Of a stretch of 21,073 bases of DNA, positions 5,866-12,156 are shown one piece after another. The stretch is from a virus: positions 1-21,073 of IMG/VR virus record IMGVR_UViG_3300011113_000464; one strand, written 5' to 3'. Below the pieces are notes generated by a model. It ran no database searches and was not told where the DNA came from. It was given only the letters and a program-made list of their open reading frames with translations. Both the position numbers and the translations under genes were made by a program. The first letter of the stretch is position 1. Each line of letters opens with the position of its first letter.

Positions 5866-5983
5866 GCGCGTAGAGCACCGAGGCCACGGCGGTCACGAAG
5901 ACGACCTTCGCAAACAGCATCAAAGTCTCTTCGGCCCTGCGGACCTTTTTATCGTAATAGTCCTGTGTCTCTCTATCGTTCAA
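5852..5983 (-). CDS. Putative small single-pass membrane protein
   Basis: A 43-residue reading frame: a charged N-terminus (NDRETQDYYDKKVRRAEET) then a hydrophobic helix (FAKVVFVTAVASVLYALIA) ending in Arg. It would start at a TTG overlapping the stop of the DUF5856-like gene (TTGA), in keeping with the 4-base overlaps elsewhere. No clear ribosome-binding site is seen, so expression would depend on coupling. The 3' end overlaps the convergent methyltransferase gene by 14 bases. Plausible but unproven. Confidence 0.45.
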   Translation of the reverse strand: MNDRETQDYYDKKVRRAEETLMLFAKVVFVTAVASVLYALIAR

Positions 5984-6342
5984 GACAAGAAGCGAAGCTT
6001 GTAGAGCGTAGAGAGATACAGGGCGACGATTTCATCGATGAGATTCTGAAGCGCCGTCTCTTCCCGGTCGCAAATTTCGTACCGGGCTTTCTCGATCTGG
6101 TCGAGCTGGTCTTCCAAAAACTCGACGATGTCCCGGTTCTTTTCGGCGCTCATTAGCGTCACCGGGCCGATGAGACCGTGCCGACCCATGTAGGCCTCTG
6201 CAAAGTCGTCCGTGAGCCCCGGCAGGCCCTCGTATAGCTTCTGGAGCGCCTTGTGGGCGCTGTACGAGCGACTGTTGAGATGAACGCTGTGCGCAACATC
6301 CCGACCGAGAAATAGGAGTCCGATGAAATCTGCGGCTTTCAT
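5980..6342 (-). CDS. DUF5856-like (Dps/ferritin-fold-like) phage protein
   Basis: A 120-residue all-helical protein starting MKAADFIGLLFLGRDVAHS, with SYSAHKALQKLYEGL, TDDFAEAYMGRHGL and a long C-terminal helix. This matches a phage family I recall as DUF5856, whose helical layout is ferritin/Dps-like. The His and acidic residues (H19, H30, E38, D45, E49) could form a metal site, but I cannot prove it. A promoter predicted at 6349-6377 would start transcription at about the ATG, and there is no Shine-Dalgarno site, so the mRNA may be leaderless. The gene runs against the surrounding rightward genes. Confidence 0.7.
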   Translation of the reverse strand: MKAADFIGLLFLGRDVAHSVHLNSRSYSAHKALQKLYEGLPGLTDDFAEAYMGRHGLIGPVTLMSAEKNRDIVEFLEDQLDQIEKARYEICDREETALQNLIDEIVALYLSTLYKLRFLS

Positions 6343-6348
6343 GGGGCA

Positions 6349-6377
6349 AGCGTATCGCTCCGCCCGTCAGCTTGCAA
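6349..6377 (-). promoter_or_regulatory. Leftward promoter for the DUF5856-like gene
   Basis: On the minus strand, -35 TTGCAA (6377-6372), 17-base spacer, -10 TACGCT (6354-6349). The start codon is only 6 bases beyond the -10 box, which predicts a leaderless transcript. An inverted repeat CCGTCA/TGACGG (6364-6369, 6381-6386) surrounds the -35 box and may be an operator. Confidence 0.5.
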
Positions 6378-6398
6378 CGATGACGGCTGATCAAAATT

Positions 6399-6418
6399 TT
6401 GTTGCATAAAAACAACAA
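6399..6418. repeat. Inverted repeat TTGTTG/CAACAA
   Basis: TTGTTG (6399-6404) and CAACAA (6413-6418) with an 8-base AT-rich centre, in the divergent intergenic region 6343-6571. A possible operator. Confidence 0.35.
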
Positions 6419-6420
6419 GC

Positions 6421-6440
6421 TGTGGATATCCTGTGGACAG
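6421..6440. other. Pair of DnaA-box-like motifs
   Basis: TGTGGATAT (6421-6429) matches the bacterial DnaA box complement TGTGGATAA at 8 of 9 positions. TGTGGACAG (6432-6440), one turn further on, matches at 7 of 9. They lie in a divergent promoter region. With only two sites, a chance match is possible. Confidence 0.3.
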
Positions 6441-6482
6441 ATAAAGGAAATGACCGCATGGTGGTCGCGACCATCGATATTC

Positions 6483-6510
6483 TTGACTGCTCAAGCGGCT
6501 TGTGTATAAT
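6483..6510 (+). promoter_or_regulatory. Strong sigma70 promoter with palindromic operator
   Basis: -35 TTGACT (6483-6488), 16-base spacer, -10 TATAAT (6505-6510, perfect consensus). The spacer contains the palindrome CAAGCGGCTTG (6492-6502), whose centre is 8 bases before the -10 box. The same palindrome sits at the same distance in the promoter at 6889. It drives the gene at 6572. Confidence 0.85.
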
Positions 6511-6571
6511 GAACTTACGGTAGCACTCGCGGCTATCGGGTTCTTTCAAATACAAACTAGGAGATGAGCAC

Positions 6572-6844
6572 ATGGGCGACGAACCTAAGATGATCGAACT
6601 GTCAGTCGAGCGTCGTATTTATCAAGTACTGCAACTCGACAGTAGCCGAGTCCGAAATTTCTATGGACTGTACGCCACGCGGCCTAACTCAAAGCGTAGT
6701 TATTACGAGGCCACGGTCAACGGATGGATTAAGGTGATCAACGATTTGTATGAGCGCTCAGGCGGTGATTGGAGTCCTGACTGCGCCATACCTAAAAGCG
6801 TAGCTGATGAACTAAAAGCCAGACTTGAAAAGGCATTGGCCTGA
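6572..6844 (+). CDS. Hypothetical phage protein under a strong promoter
   Basis: A 90-residue soluble protein containing SVERRIYQVLQLDSSRVRN and ATVNGWIKVINDLYERSGG. Not recognised. AGGAG lies 8 bases before the ATG. It is a single-gene transcript, bounded by a consensus-like promoter upstream and an excellent terminator downstream, so it is probably made early and in quantity. That arrangement is common for host-takeover or counter-defence proteins, but nothing in the sequence proves such a role. Confidence 0.75.
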   Translation: MGDEPKMIELSVERRIYQVLQLDSSRVRNFYGLYATRPNSKRSYYEATVNGWIKVINDLYERSGGDWSPDCAIPKSVADELKARLEKALA

Positions 6845-6851
6845 TCAACCG

Positions 6852-6883
6852 GGCGGGGGACTTCAAACCCCGCCTTTCTTTTT
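6852..6883 (+). terminator. Intrinsic terminator after gene 6572-6844
   Basis: GGCGGGG (6852-6858) pairs with CCCCGCC (6868-6874) around a 9-base loop and is followed by TTTCTTTTT (6875-6883). The next promoter begins immediately after it. Confidence 0.9.
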
Positions 6884-6884
6884 G

Positions 6885-6917
6885 CCCCTTGCAATGCTCA
6901 AGCGGCTTGTTTATATT
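6885..6917 (+). promoter_or_regulatory. sigma70 promoter with CCCCTTGCA core and palindromic operator
   Basis: -35 TTGCAA (6889-6894), 17-base spacer, -10 TATATT (6912-6917). CCCC precedes the -35 box as in the promoters at 4605, 7340 and 15819. The spacer holds CAAGCGGCTTG (6899-6909), identical to that in the promoter at 6483. It drives the gene at 6953. Confidence 0.8.
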
Positions 6918-6952
6918 CTCCTCGTCTGCAAACTTTTACGGAGATTGCAACC

Positions 6953-7336
6953 ATGAAGAAGTACGAACCGATGATGGATTTCAGCTTGATTAACGGCTCC
7001 AGCAAGCGTGGCATCGTGCTCACGAGCTACAGCGAGCTGGTCAATGCCTTTGGCAACCCCCTCCCCGGCGACGGCGAGAAGACGCAGGCCGAGTGGGTGA
7101 TCGTTTTCACGGACGAGGATGGCCGGGATTTTGTGGCCACGATCTACGACTGGCGGCAGGACGTTCCGCCCGAAGAGGTCAAGGTGTGGACCGTGGGTGG
7201 CTTTCGGTCCGATGTGGTCGAGATGGTCGAGGACGCCATCTGCGAGGCGCGGGATATGCGCTTGGAGGACCAGAGCCAGATGTACCAGTGGGACTTTGAG
7301 TGGGCCGAGGAGGCCCAGCGTAACCAATCGCACTGA
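6953..7336 (+). CDS. Conserved phage hypothetical protein (LVNAFGxP / ATIYDW type)
   Basis: A 127-residue acidic protein with the ordered motifs YSELVNAFGNPL (26-37), AEWVIVFTDEDG (46-57), FVATIYDWRQ (60-69) and VWTVGG (78-83). I recall this arrangement from small proteins widespread in phages and prokaryotic accessory DNA, with no known function. GGAG lies about 12 bases before the ATG. It is transcribed from its own palindrome-containing promoter; a further promoter lies just downstream. Confidence 0.75.
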   Translation: MKKYEPMMDFSLINGSSKRGIVLTSYSELVNAFGNPLPGDGEKTQAEWVIVFTDEDGRDFVATIYDWRQDVPPEEVKVWTVGGFRSDVVEMVEDAICEARDMRLEDQSQMYQWDFEWAEEAQRNQSH

Positions 7337-7339
7337 GAA

Positions 7340-7372
7340 CCCCTTGCGCCGCTCTTCGGGGCGGCGTACTCT
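7340..7372 (+). promoter_or_regulatory. Probable promoter with CCCCTTGC core
   Basis: -35 TTGCGC (7344-7349), 17-base spacer, -10 TACTCT (7367-7372), preceded by CCCC. The spacer contains CGCCGC/GCGGCG, which can form a hairpin (about 7347-7366), so the site might also act as an attenuator or weak terminator. It would start the long run of genes from 7413. Confidence 0.5.
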
Positions 7373-7412
7373 CACTGCACAACCCGCTTGAACCTTAAAC
7401 GAGGAACCCAAA

Positions 7413-7607
7413 ATGATTCACACCTACTACCGATGCAGCGATTGCAAGGAAGTCTTCGCGGAGCCGAAAGAGGGCCGCTATCACGAGCGCGTGGAGTACT
7501 GGGGATGCGTGACAAACGAACGATTCACGATTGACCTCTGCCCCCACTGCCTGTGCGAAGACATCTATGAATGCGAAGTCATCGAAGAAGAGACCGACGA
7601 AGGTTGA
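7413..7607 (+). CDS. Small Cys-rich, probably zinc-binding protein
   Basis: A 64-residue protein with CSDC (C8, C11), C32, CPHCLC (C43, C46, C48) and C54, and an acidic tail. Two CxxC knuckles about 30 residues apart are typical of a small zinc ribbon. Function unknown. The ATG follows the recurrent leader AACGAGGAACCCAAA with GAGG 9 bases upstream. It begins a run of overlapping small genes, and its 3' end overlaps the next gene by 41 bases. Confidence 0.7.
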   Translation: MIHTYYRCSDCKEVFAEPKEGRYHERVEYWGCVTNERFTIDLCPHCLCEDIYECEVIEEETDEG

Positions 7608-7917
7608 CCGCTTTTGCCCGCTCTGTCTCGTGGAGCACTTCGGTCGCTGCCACGCGCTGAGACGGCCAGAGCGCAAGAAGGTCCCGCCCGAGAAGGTGCT
7701 GGAGTACTTGCACCGGCTACGGCAGCGGGATCGCGAGCGCGTAGCAAATTCACTGATTCTGGAGTTATGCAATGCAATCGAAGACGCCCGACGAACTGCC
7801 CGATGGACGACTGGCCGCTGGCCCCCGCCCAAAAACTCGCGTGGAAGAGCTCTGGGAGCAGATCGTTCAAAAGCAAAGAGAAATACGCTTTCTCGAAATG
7901 GAATTAGGGAGGACTGA
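7567..7917 (+). CDS. Small zinc-finger-like protein (C-terminal part uncertain)
   Basis: Up to 116 residues, with FCPLC (C17, C20) and RCHA (C28, H29) forming a C2-C-H type zinc site, then a charged helix (PPEKVLEYLHRLRQRDRERV). The start must lie inside the preceding gene to include the cysteines; the ATG at 7567 is the best choice but has only a weak GAAG ribosome-binding site. After about residue 68 the frame runs beneath the next gene for 146 bases and becomes Arg/Pro/Lys-rich, so a sequencing frameshift or a long real overlap is possible. Not recognised. Confidence 0.5.
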   Translation: MNAKSSKKRPTKVDRFCPLCLVEHFGRCHALRRPERKKVPPEKVLEYLHRLRQRDRERVANSLILELCNAIEDARRTARWTTGRWPPPKNSRGRALGADRSKAKRNTLSRNGIRED

Positions 7918-7948
7918 CCCAGATGAACTGGCTAAGGACTCTAATTAA
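7772..7948 (+). CDS. Small hypothetical protein
   Basis: A 58-residue protein containing MQSKTPDELPDGRLA and a charged helix (RVEELWEQIVQKQREIRFLE). Not recognised; the helix could be a short coiled coil. GGAG lies 7 bases before the ATG, which is better than for most neighbours. It overlaps 7567-7917 in another frame. Confidence 0.55.
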   Translation: MQSKTPDELPDGRLAAGPRPKTRVEELWEQIVQKQREIRFLEMELGRTDPDELAKDSN

Positions 7949-8042
7949 AAGATGGAAGGCTGACATCAACCGAGAGTGGCGACATGTACCGCCGCCGAAC
8001 TGGGCGTGCAGTCGCCGCAGAACTGGAGGGAATTACTGGTGA
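7923..8042 (+). CDS. Very small basic protein
   Basis: A 39-residue protein beginning MNWLRTLIKRWKADINREW, an amphipathic basic Trp-rich helix, and ending RTGGNYW. Not recognised. GGGAGG lies about 10 bases upstream, the start overlaps the previous gene, and its stop overlaps the next GTG (GTGA). Confidence 0.5.
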   Translation: MNWLRTLIKRWKADINREWRHVPPPNWACSRRRTGGNYW

Positions 8043-8221
8043 ATAAGTACGAATACGAATACGCACAAGACCGTTTGAACCGCGAGATTCTTGATCTCAA
8101 GTTTGAGATTGACCAGATGAAACTGGAAAACGAAAAGCAGTTGGATGCGATGTTTGTGGTCGAGATTGTGCTTTGCCTTGTTGTCTTTATAGCGGGCTAC
8201 GCGCTCGGGAGGTTCTGGTGA
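8039..8221 (+). CDS. Small coiled-coil protein with C-terminal membrane anchor
   Basis: A 60-residue protein. Residues 4-36 are a charged heptad-like helix (YEYAQDRLNREILDLKFEI), followed by one transmembrane helix (about 38-58: MFVVEIVLCLVVFIAGYALG) near the C-terminus. It probably sits in the inner membrane with the coiled coil in the cytoplasm. The GTG start has GGAGGG 8 bases upstream and overlaps the previous stop. Function unknown. It might anchor the sugar-modifying enzymes that follow at the membrane, which is inference from position. Confidence 0.65.
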   Translation: MNKYEYEYAQDRLNREILDLKFEIDQMKLENEKQLDAMFVVEIVLCLVVFIAGYALGRFW

Positions 8222-8427
8222 GAGTCGATCTTTGCGTCGAGGGCATGAACGCGCTTGTCCGCGAGGACTTGAAGGACACTCTTAAGAGTCTCAAAGCGGA
8301 CTTGAAGCGCCGCAAGGCAGGCGGGACGCTTGCGATCTTTCACATGGAGAAGCAGGACGACATTGACGAACTGCAAAAGCACGTTGATGCGTTCACGTTG
8401 GTGTTGCGCTATTACGGTGCAGAATGA
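8218..8427 (+). CDS. Small hypothetical protein
   Basis: A 69-residue helical, charged protein (LVREDLKDTLKSLKADLKRR and DDIDELQKHVDAFTLVLRYY). Not recognised; similar short helical proteins are common in phage accessory regions. It starts at a GTG overlapping the previous stop and ends in an ATGA overlap with the methyltransferase gene. Confidence 0.6.
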   Translation: MRVDLCVEGMNALVREDLKDTLKSLKADLKRRKAGGTLAIFHMEKQDDIDELQKHVDAFTLVLRYYGAE

Positions 8428-9131
8428 CCGACCCCAACGCTCGCGGGGGAGTACGCCGTTATCTCGACACCGTGCCGCCCGAGGAATACCTACCTGATAC
8501 GGGCGAGGTGAACCTTCTGGAGATGTCTCTGACGGGCCTTGCCGACTTATACGGCTCGGACAAGGGCACGATCAAACATCGTTACGCGGAAGTCTACGAG
8601 CCGCTGATTAACTTTCTCTGCGCGCAGCAAGGGGACAACCGACGCACGGCTCAACTTGTGATTGCCGAAGCCGGTGTAGCGTGTGGCGCGTCACTCCACA
8701 TGTGGTCGCGTTATCTCCCTGAGTCTACGATAGTGGGTTATGACGTTAGGGCCGAGTGCGCGAACCTGTGCAAGAACTTGGACAACGTGAAGATCGTAAT
8801 TGGCGATCCTGCCAAGATGCCCGAGCCCAAAGACGCGCCATTTGACCTCTTTATAGATGATGCAAGTCATATCTCCGAGCAGATTGTGGAGATGTTTAAG
8901 AACTGCTGGCCGTGGGTGCGAAGCGGCGGGTATTACATCATTGAAGACTTGGGCTGCACTTATAGCCCGTCTTATACCGAGCAATTCAGAGCGCACTTTG
9001 ACCCGGCTGCGGTGAATGACCGCAGAGCCATCCTGACGATGATGGATCACTTAATGAGGTGCGTTGACCTACGCGCTGAGATTGCAGAGATGAATTATTA
9101 CCCGCAACTTTTAGTGCTGAGGAAACTATGA
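8424..9131 (+). CDS. MycE/macrocin-type class I SAM methyltransferase
   Basis: A 235-residue protein. Visible are LYGSDKG (42-48), the RYAEVYEPL segment, the SAM motif AEAGVACGAS (81-90), GYDVR (105-109), DLFIDDASH (141-149) and GYYIIEDL (169-176). The SDKG..Y..VYE opening and the D-D-x-S-H metal-site motif are typical of metal-dependent sugar O-methyltransferases of the MycE/CmcI-like type that act on glycans or glycosides. The three glycosyltransferases just downstream make O-methylation of a transferred sugar a reasonable guess. It starts at an ATGA overlap and ends in another. Confidence 0.8.
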   Translation: MTDPNARGGVRRYLDTVPPEEYLPDTGEVNLLEMSLTGLADLYGSDKGTIKHRYAEVYEPLINFLCAQQGDNRRTAQLVIAEAGVACGASLHMWSRYLPESTIVGYDVRAECANLCKNLDNVKIVIGDPAKMPEPKDAPFDLFIDDASHISEQIVEMFKNCWPWVRSGGYYIIEDLGCTYSPSYTEQFRAHFDPAAVNDRRAILTMMDHLMRCVDLRAEIAEMNYYPQLLVLRKL

Positions 9132-9445
9132 GCGACAGTTTAACGCCGACGAACTTTGACTTTATCTCTCAACCGGAGACCCAAGAAGATGAAAAGGTCT
9201 GGTGCAAGATTAGCCCCGAAGGGGAGTTGGAACTTTTCGAGTGGGACTATGTGGAGAAGATTGCGCGTGAGTTTGACACTTTGGGCGCGGCGGCTAAAAA
9301 AAGCAACGCGCATGTGATTTGCAAACTTGCGGTATTGATTCGCAAGCAGACGTTAGAGCGGGCAGCGGAAGTGCTACTTAAGTATCACTCTGCACCGGCA
9401 GACGCTTCGACCATTATGCTCAGAGACCCTCTGGAGGACGCATGA
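9128..9445 (+). CDS. Hypothetical protein in the glycan cluster
   Basis: A 105-residue acidic protein (VWCKISPEGELELFEWDYVEKIA, here in two parts: VWCKISPEG and ELFEWDYVEKIA, then HVICKLAVLIRKQTLERAAE). Not recognised. GAGGAAA lies 6 bases before the ATG, and 4-base overlaps join it to the methyltransferase upstream and the glycosyltransferase downstream, so it is made together with them. Confidence 0.65.
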   Translation: MSDSLTPTNFDFISQPETQEDEKVWCKISPEGELELFEWDYVEKIAREFDTLGAAAKKSNAHVICKLAVLIRKQTLERAAEVLLKYHSAPADASTIMLRDPLEDA

Positions 9446-10113
9446 GTTTGTTTGTGTTCTTTCATGTAGGCGAGGACATTACGTTCCCGACTAAGATGGT
9501 GGCTTCGCTGAAGGCCGTGATGCCGGAGGCTGAAGTCATTATGTGCACCGACGATGCCACGCCGGAAGTGCCCGGCGTCTCGGAGCGTAAGATTTCCCAA
9601 GGCGACGTTAAGCAGATTATGTACTGGCGCACCCGTGCATTTGCGGAGGCGAAGATTATGCGCCCTGCGATGTATATCGACACCGATATGCTTTTTATGT
9701 TGCCCGTCAATCCGGCTGCGATTCTGGATGACCGGGAGATCGTGTTCTGCCGTCGCTCATTTGACCGTGATGTAGGGTTCAACGGTGGGCAGCGGGGCGG
9801 GGTGTTCAAGCAATACCATGGCATCCCCTTGGGCACGTTATATCCGTACTTGGGCTGCGCGACGATCACGAAGAACTATCACGCATGGAAGGGGCTTGCG
9901 ATCCTGATGGGCTTTATGAACGCCAACTTCAAGCAATGGTATGGCGATCAGGAGGCGCTCAAAGTGTACTCACACATGCTCTACCCTGAACTGGTGGGCG
10001 AGATACACGAGATGGATTACGCCTGCCTGCCAGACCGGATGACCGAGGGCTACGTGCCGTACATCCTGCACTACAAAGGCCCCGCCCGTAAGGAGGCTTT
10101 CTTAAATGCTTAG
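9442..10113 (+). CDS. GT-A glycosyltransferase-like protein 1
   Basis: A 223-residue protein with a nucleotide-sugar transferase pattern. The N-terminal strand-helix (FVFFHVGEDI, then AEVIMCTDDATP) is followed by the metal-binding DxD in MYIDTDMLF (D80-T81-D82) and a C-terminal HYKGPARK resembling the HxxGxxK end of GT8-like enzymes. It would transfer a sugar from a nucleotide donor in the cytoplasm. GGAGGA precedes the ATG. It has the same length and DxD position as the next gene, so the two may be diverged tandem copies. The donor and acceptor are unknown. Confidence 0.75.
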   Translation: MSLFVFFHVGEDITFPTKMVASLKAVMPEAEVIMCTDDATPEVPGVSERKISQGDVKQIMYWRTRAFAEAKIMRPAMYIDTDMLFMLPVNPAAILDDREIVFCRRSFDRDVGFNGGQRGGVFKQYHGIPLGTLYPYLGCATITKNYHAWKGLAILMGFMNANFKQWYGDQEALKVYSHMLYPELVGEIHEMDYACLPDRMTEGYVPYILHYKGPARKEAFLNA

Positions 10114-10777
10114 AGTGTTTGTTGGGTGGGATAGCCGCGAGGACGTTGCCTATCAGGTATGCGCTCACTCGCTCAAACTGCACTCATCTATCCCGTTAGA
10201 GATTGTCCCGATAAAGCAGAGCGAGCTGCGCGAACAGGGCATTTATTGGCGTCCGGTCGATGCGCTCGCGTCTACGGAGTTCAGCCTCACGCGGTTTCTG
10301 ACTCCATATCTCGCGGGGTATTCCGGCTGGGCCTTGTTTTGCGATTGCGATTTTCTTTTCCGGGGGGACATTGCGACTTTGCTTGACTACGCCCATGGGG
10401 CAAAAGCGTGCTTGGTAGTACCGCACGATTACAGGCCGACCGAAACGGTCAAAATGAATAACCAACCTCAGCACAACTACCCCCGCAAAAACTGGTCGAG
10501 TTTCATGTTCATCAACTGTGAGCATGAACAAGTTAAGCGGCTCACGCCAGAACTGGTCAACGTCGCCACACCCGCGTATCTTCACAGGTTTGAGTGGCTG
10601 ACCGACGATGTAATCGGACACTTGCCGATTGCGTATAACTATCTAGAAGGTTGGTACACCCGAGATCAATGCCCGAACCCGATTGGCGTACACATGACGC
10701 GAGGCGGTCCATGGTTTAAAGATTGGACTGAGGTGGAGTACGGGCGCGAATGGATGGCAGTAGCGGCAACAATATGA
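10106..10777 (+). CDS. GT-A glycosyltransferase-like protein 2 (GT8-like)
   Basis: A 223-residue protein with RVFVGWDSRED (3-13), the DxD motif in WALFCDCDFLF (D80-C81-D82), NYPRKNWSSFMFINC in the middle and HMTRGGPWF near the C-terminus, which fits a GT8-like HxxG..PW end. AAGGAGG lies 9 bases before the ATG, the best ribosome-binding site in this cluster, so it may be made at a high level. It overlaps its upstream partner by 8 bases. Proteins of this type are found in phages and in surface polysaccharide loci. Confidence 0.8.
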   Translation: MLRVFVGWDSREDVAYQVCAHSLKLHSSIPLEIVPIKQSELREQGIYWRPVDALASTEFSLTRFLTPYLAGYSGWALFCDCDFLFRGDIATLLDYAHGAKACLVVPHDYRPTETVKMNNQPQHNYPRKNWSSFMFINCEHEQVKRLTPELVNVATPAYLHRFEWLTDDVIGHLPIAYNYLEGWYTRDQCPNPIGVHMTRGGPWFKDWTEVEYGREWMAVAATI

Positions 10778-12156
10778 GCAAGTACGCAAAAGCTATTAAA
10801 AGGTTAGAGGCAGCGTTTCAAGCCGGGAAGTACGGCGAGGCGATGGATTTATGTAACTACGCAATCTCCCTCGCGCCGAAGGAAATTATTCCCTACCGGG
10901 CTAAAGCGCGGCTTTTGCAGATTGAGCGCAACTTTGTCGAGGCCGAGCGGTATTACGATGCCGCAGAACGCCGGGGCAAATTAGATGCCGATGACTTTGT
11001 AAACCGGGGCATTGTGAAGGGCGAACTGCAAAAGTACGACTCTGCGATTGAGGACTTTACGAAGGCGCTAGAGATCAATCCCAAGTACGGCCATGCACTT
11101 GTTCAGCGTGGTGCATGCAATTGGGAGATGCGCCGTTGGGATGCCGCGCAGAAGGACTTTGAGAAGGCGAATGAAATTGACCCGAGTAACGCGAATTCAA
11201 ATTGGATTCTGGGGCTGCTTGCCTTGCAACGAAATGATTTTAAGACGGGCTGGCCCCTATATGAAAGGCGGTGGAATAGCGAGCGGTTTAAGAGCAGGCC
11301 GCTACAAAGTAACAAGCCGCAATGGAATCTAGGGGCCGAGCAGAAGTCTGTGCTGGTATGGGGCGAGCAGGGGATTGGCGATCAGATTATTTACGCTTCC
11401 ATGCTCCCGGCAATTCGCAAGAACGCCGACCGCGTAACTGCCATGGTAGACCCACGATTGGTGACGATCTTTAACCGGTCGATGCCAGAGGTCACGTTTA
11501 TCTCGCATCTCGAGAAAGTCCCGTCTGATCTGCATGACTCGCACATTCCGTTTGCGAGCGTGGGCCGGTGCTTTATCCACGAGCTGAAGGACATTCACGT
11601 ACACGTTGCCCGCAAGTATCTAAAGGCAGACCCGGAGCTCGTGGAGAAGTACCGCGCAGAGACCGGGTTCACCAAGGACAAGTTAACGGTCGGCATCTCA
11701 TGGGCGTCGAGCGCCATCAAGATCGGGCCGCATAAGTCGGTCAAGCTGCAAGAGATGCTGCCTTTCTTGAAGGATGAGTATCAGATTTTGAACCTGCAAT
11801 ATGGCAGCAGCCGAGATGCCGTGGAGGAATTCAACCGAGCGCATGGTACGAACATCGTGACGACGGGCGTGGACTTGGTGAAAGACTTTGAGGGACTCGC
11901 TGCGCTTTGCTCGCTCTGCGATGTCATCGTTGCCGTGAGTAGCTCGACCGTGCATCTGGCCGGGGCCTTGGGTTGTAAGGTGCTACTGATGGATGCCAAC
12001 AAGCTCTGGTATTGGGGCAACAAGGATGGCGACATGAGCGCGTGGTATCCGAGCATTAAGATTTTCTCACGCGACAATATGATTGCGCCGTGGGACAACG
12101 TAGTCGAAGCCGTCACAAAAGAACTGGAGGGGATGGAGCATGATCGACAACATTAG
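10774..12156 (+). CDS. TPR-domain GT-B glycosyltransferase
   Basis: About 460 residues from the ATG at 10774, preferred over 10750 because it makes an ATGA overlap with the preceding stop. Residues up to about 150 are tetratricopeptide repeats (for example KYDSAIEDFTKALEINP and RWDAAQKDFEKANEIDP). The C-terminal half looks like a GT9/heptosyltransferase-type GT-B fold: VLVWGEQGIGDQIIYASM, then VSSSTVHLAGALG in the donor-binding region and LWYWGNKDGDMSAWYPS. TPR-GT fusions commonly modify proteins or surface glycans. It is the last large gene of the glycan cluster. Confidence 0.8.
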   Translation: MSKYAKAIKRLEAAFQAGKYGEAMDLCNYAISLAPKEIIPYRAKARLLQIERNFVEAERYYDAAERRGKLDADDFVNRGIVKGELQKYDSAIEDFTKALEINPKYGHALVQRGACNWEMRRWDAAQKDFEKANEIDPSNANSNWILGLLALQRNDFKTGWPLYERRWNSERFKSRPLQSNKPQWNLGAEQKSVLVWGEQGIGDQIIYASMLPAIRKNADRVTAMVDPRLVTIFNRSMPEVTFISHLEKVPSDLHDSHIPFASVGRCFIHELKDIHVHVARKYLKADPELVEKYRAETGFTKDKLTVGISWASSAIKIGPHKSVKLQEMLPFLKDEYQILNLQYGSSRDAVEEFNRAHGTNIVTTGVDLVKDFEGLAALCSLCDVIVAVSSSTVHLAGALGCKVLLMDANKLWYWGNKDGDMSAWYPSIKIFSRDNMIAPWDNVVEAVTKELEGMEHDRQH

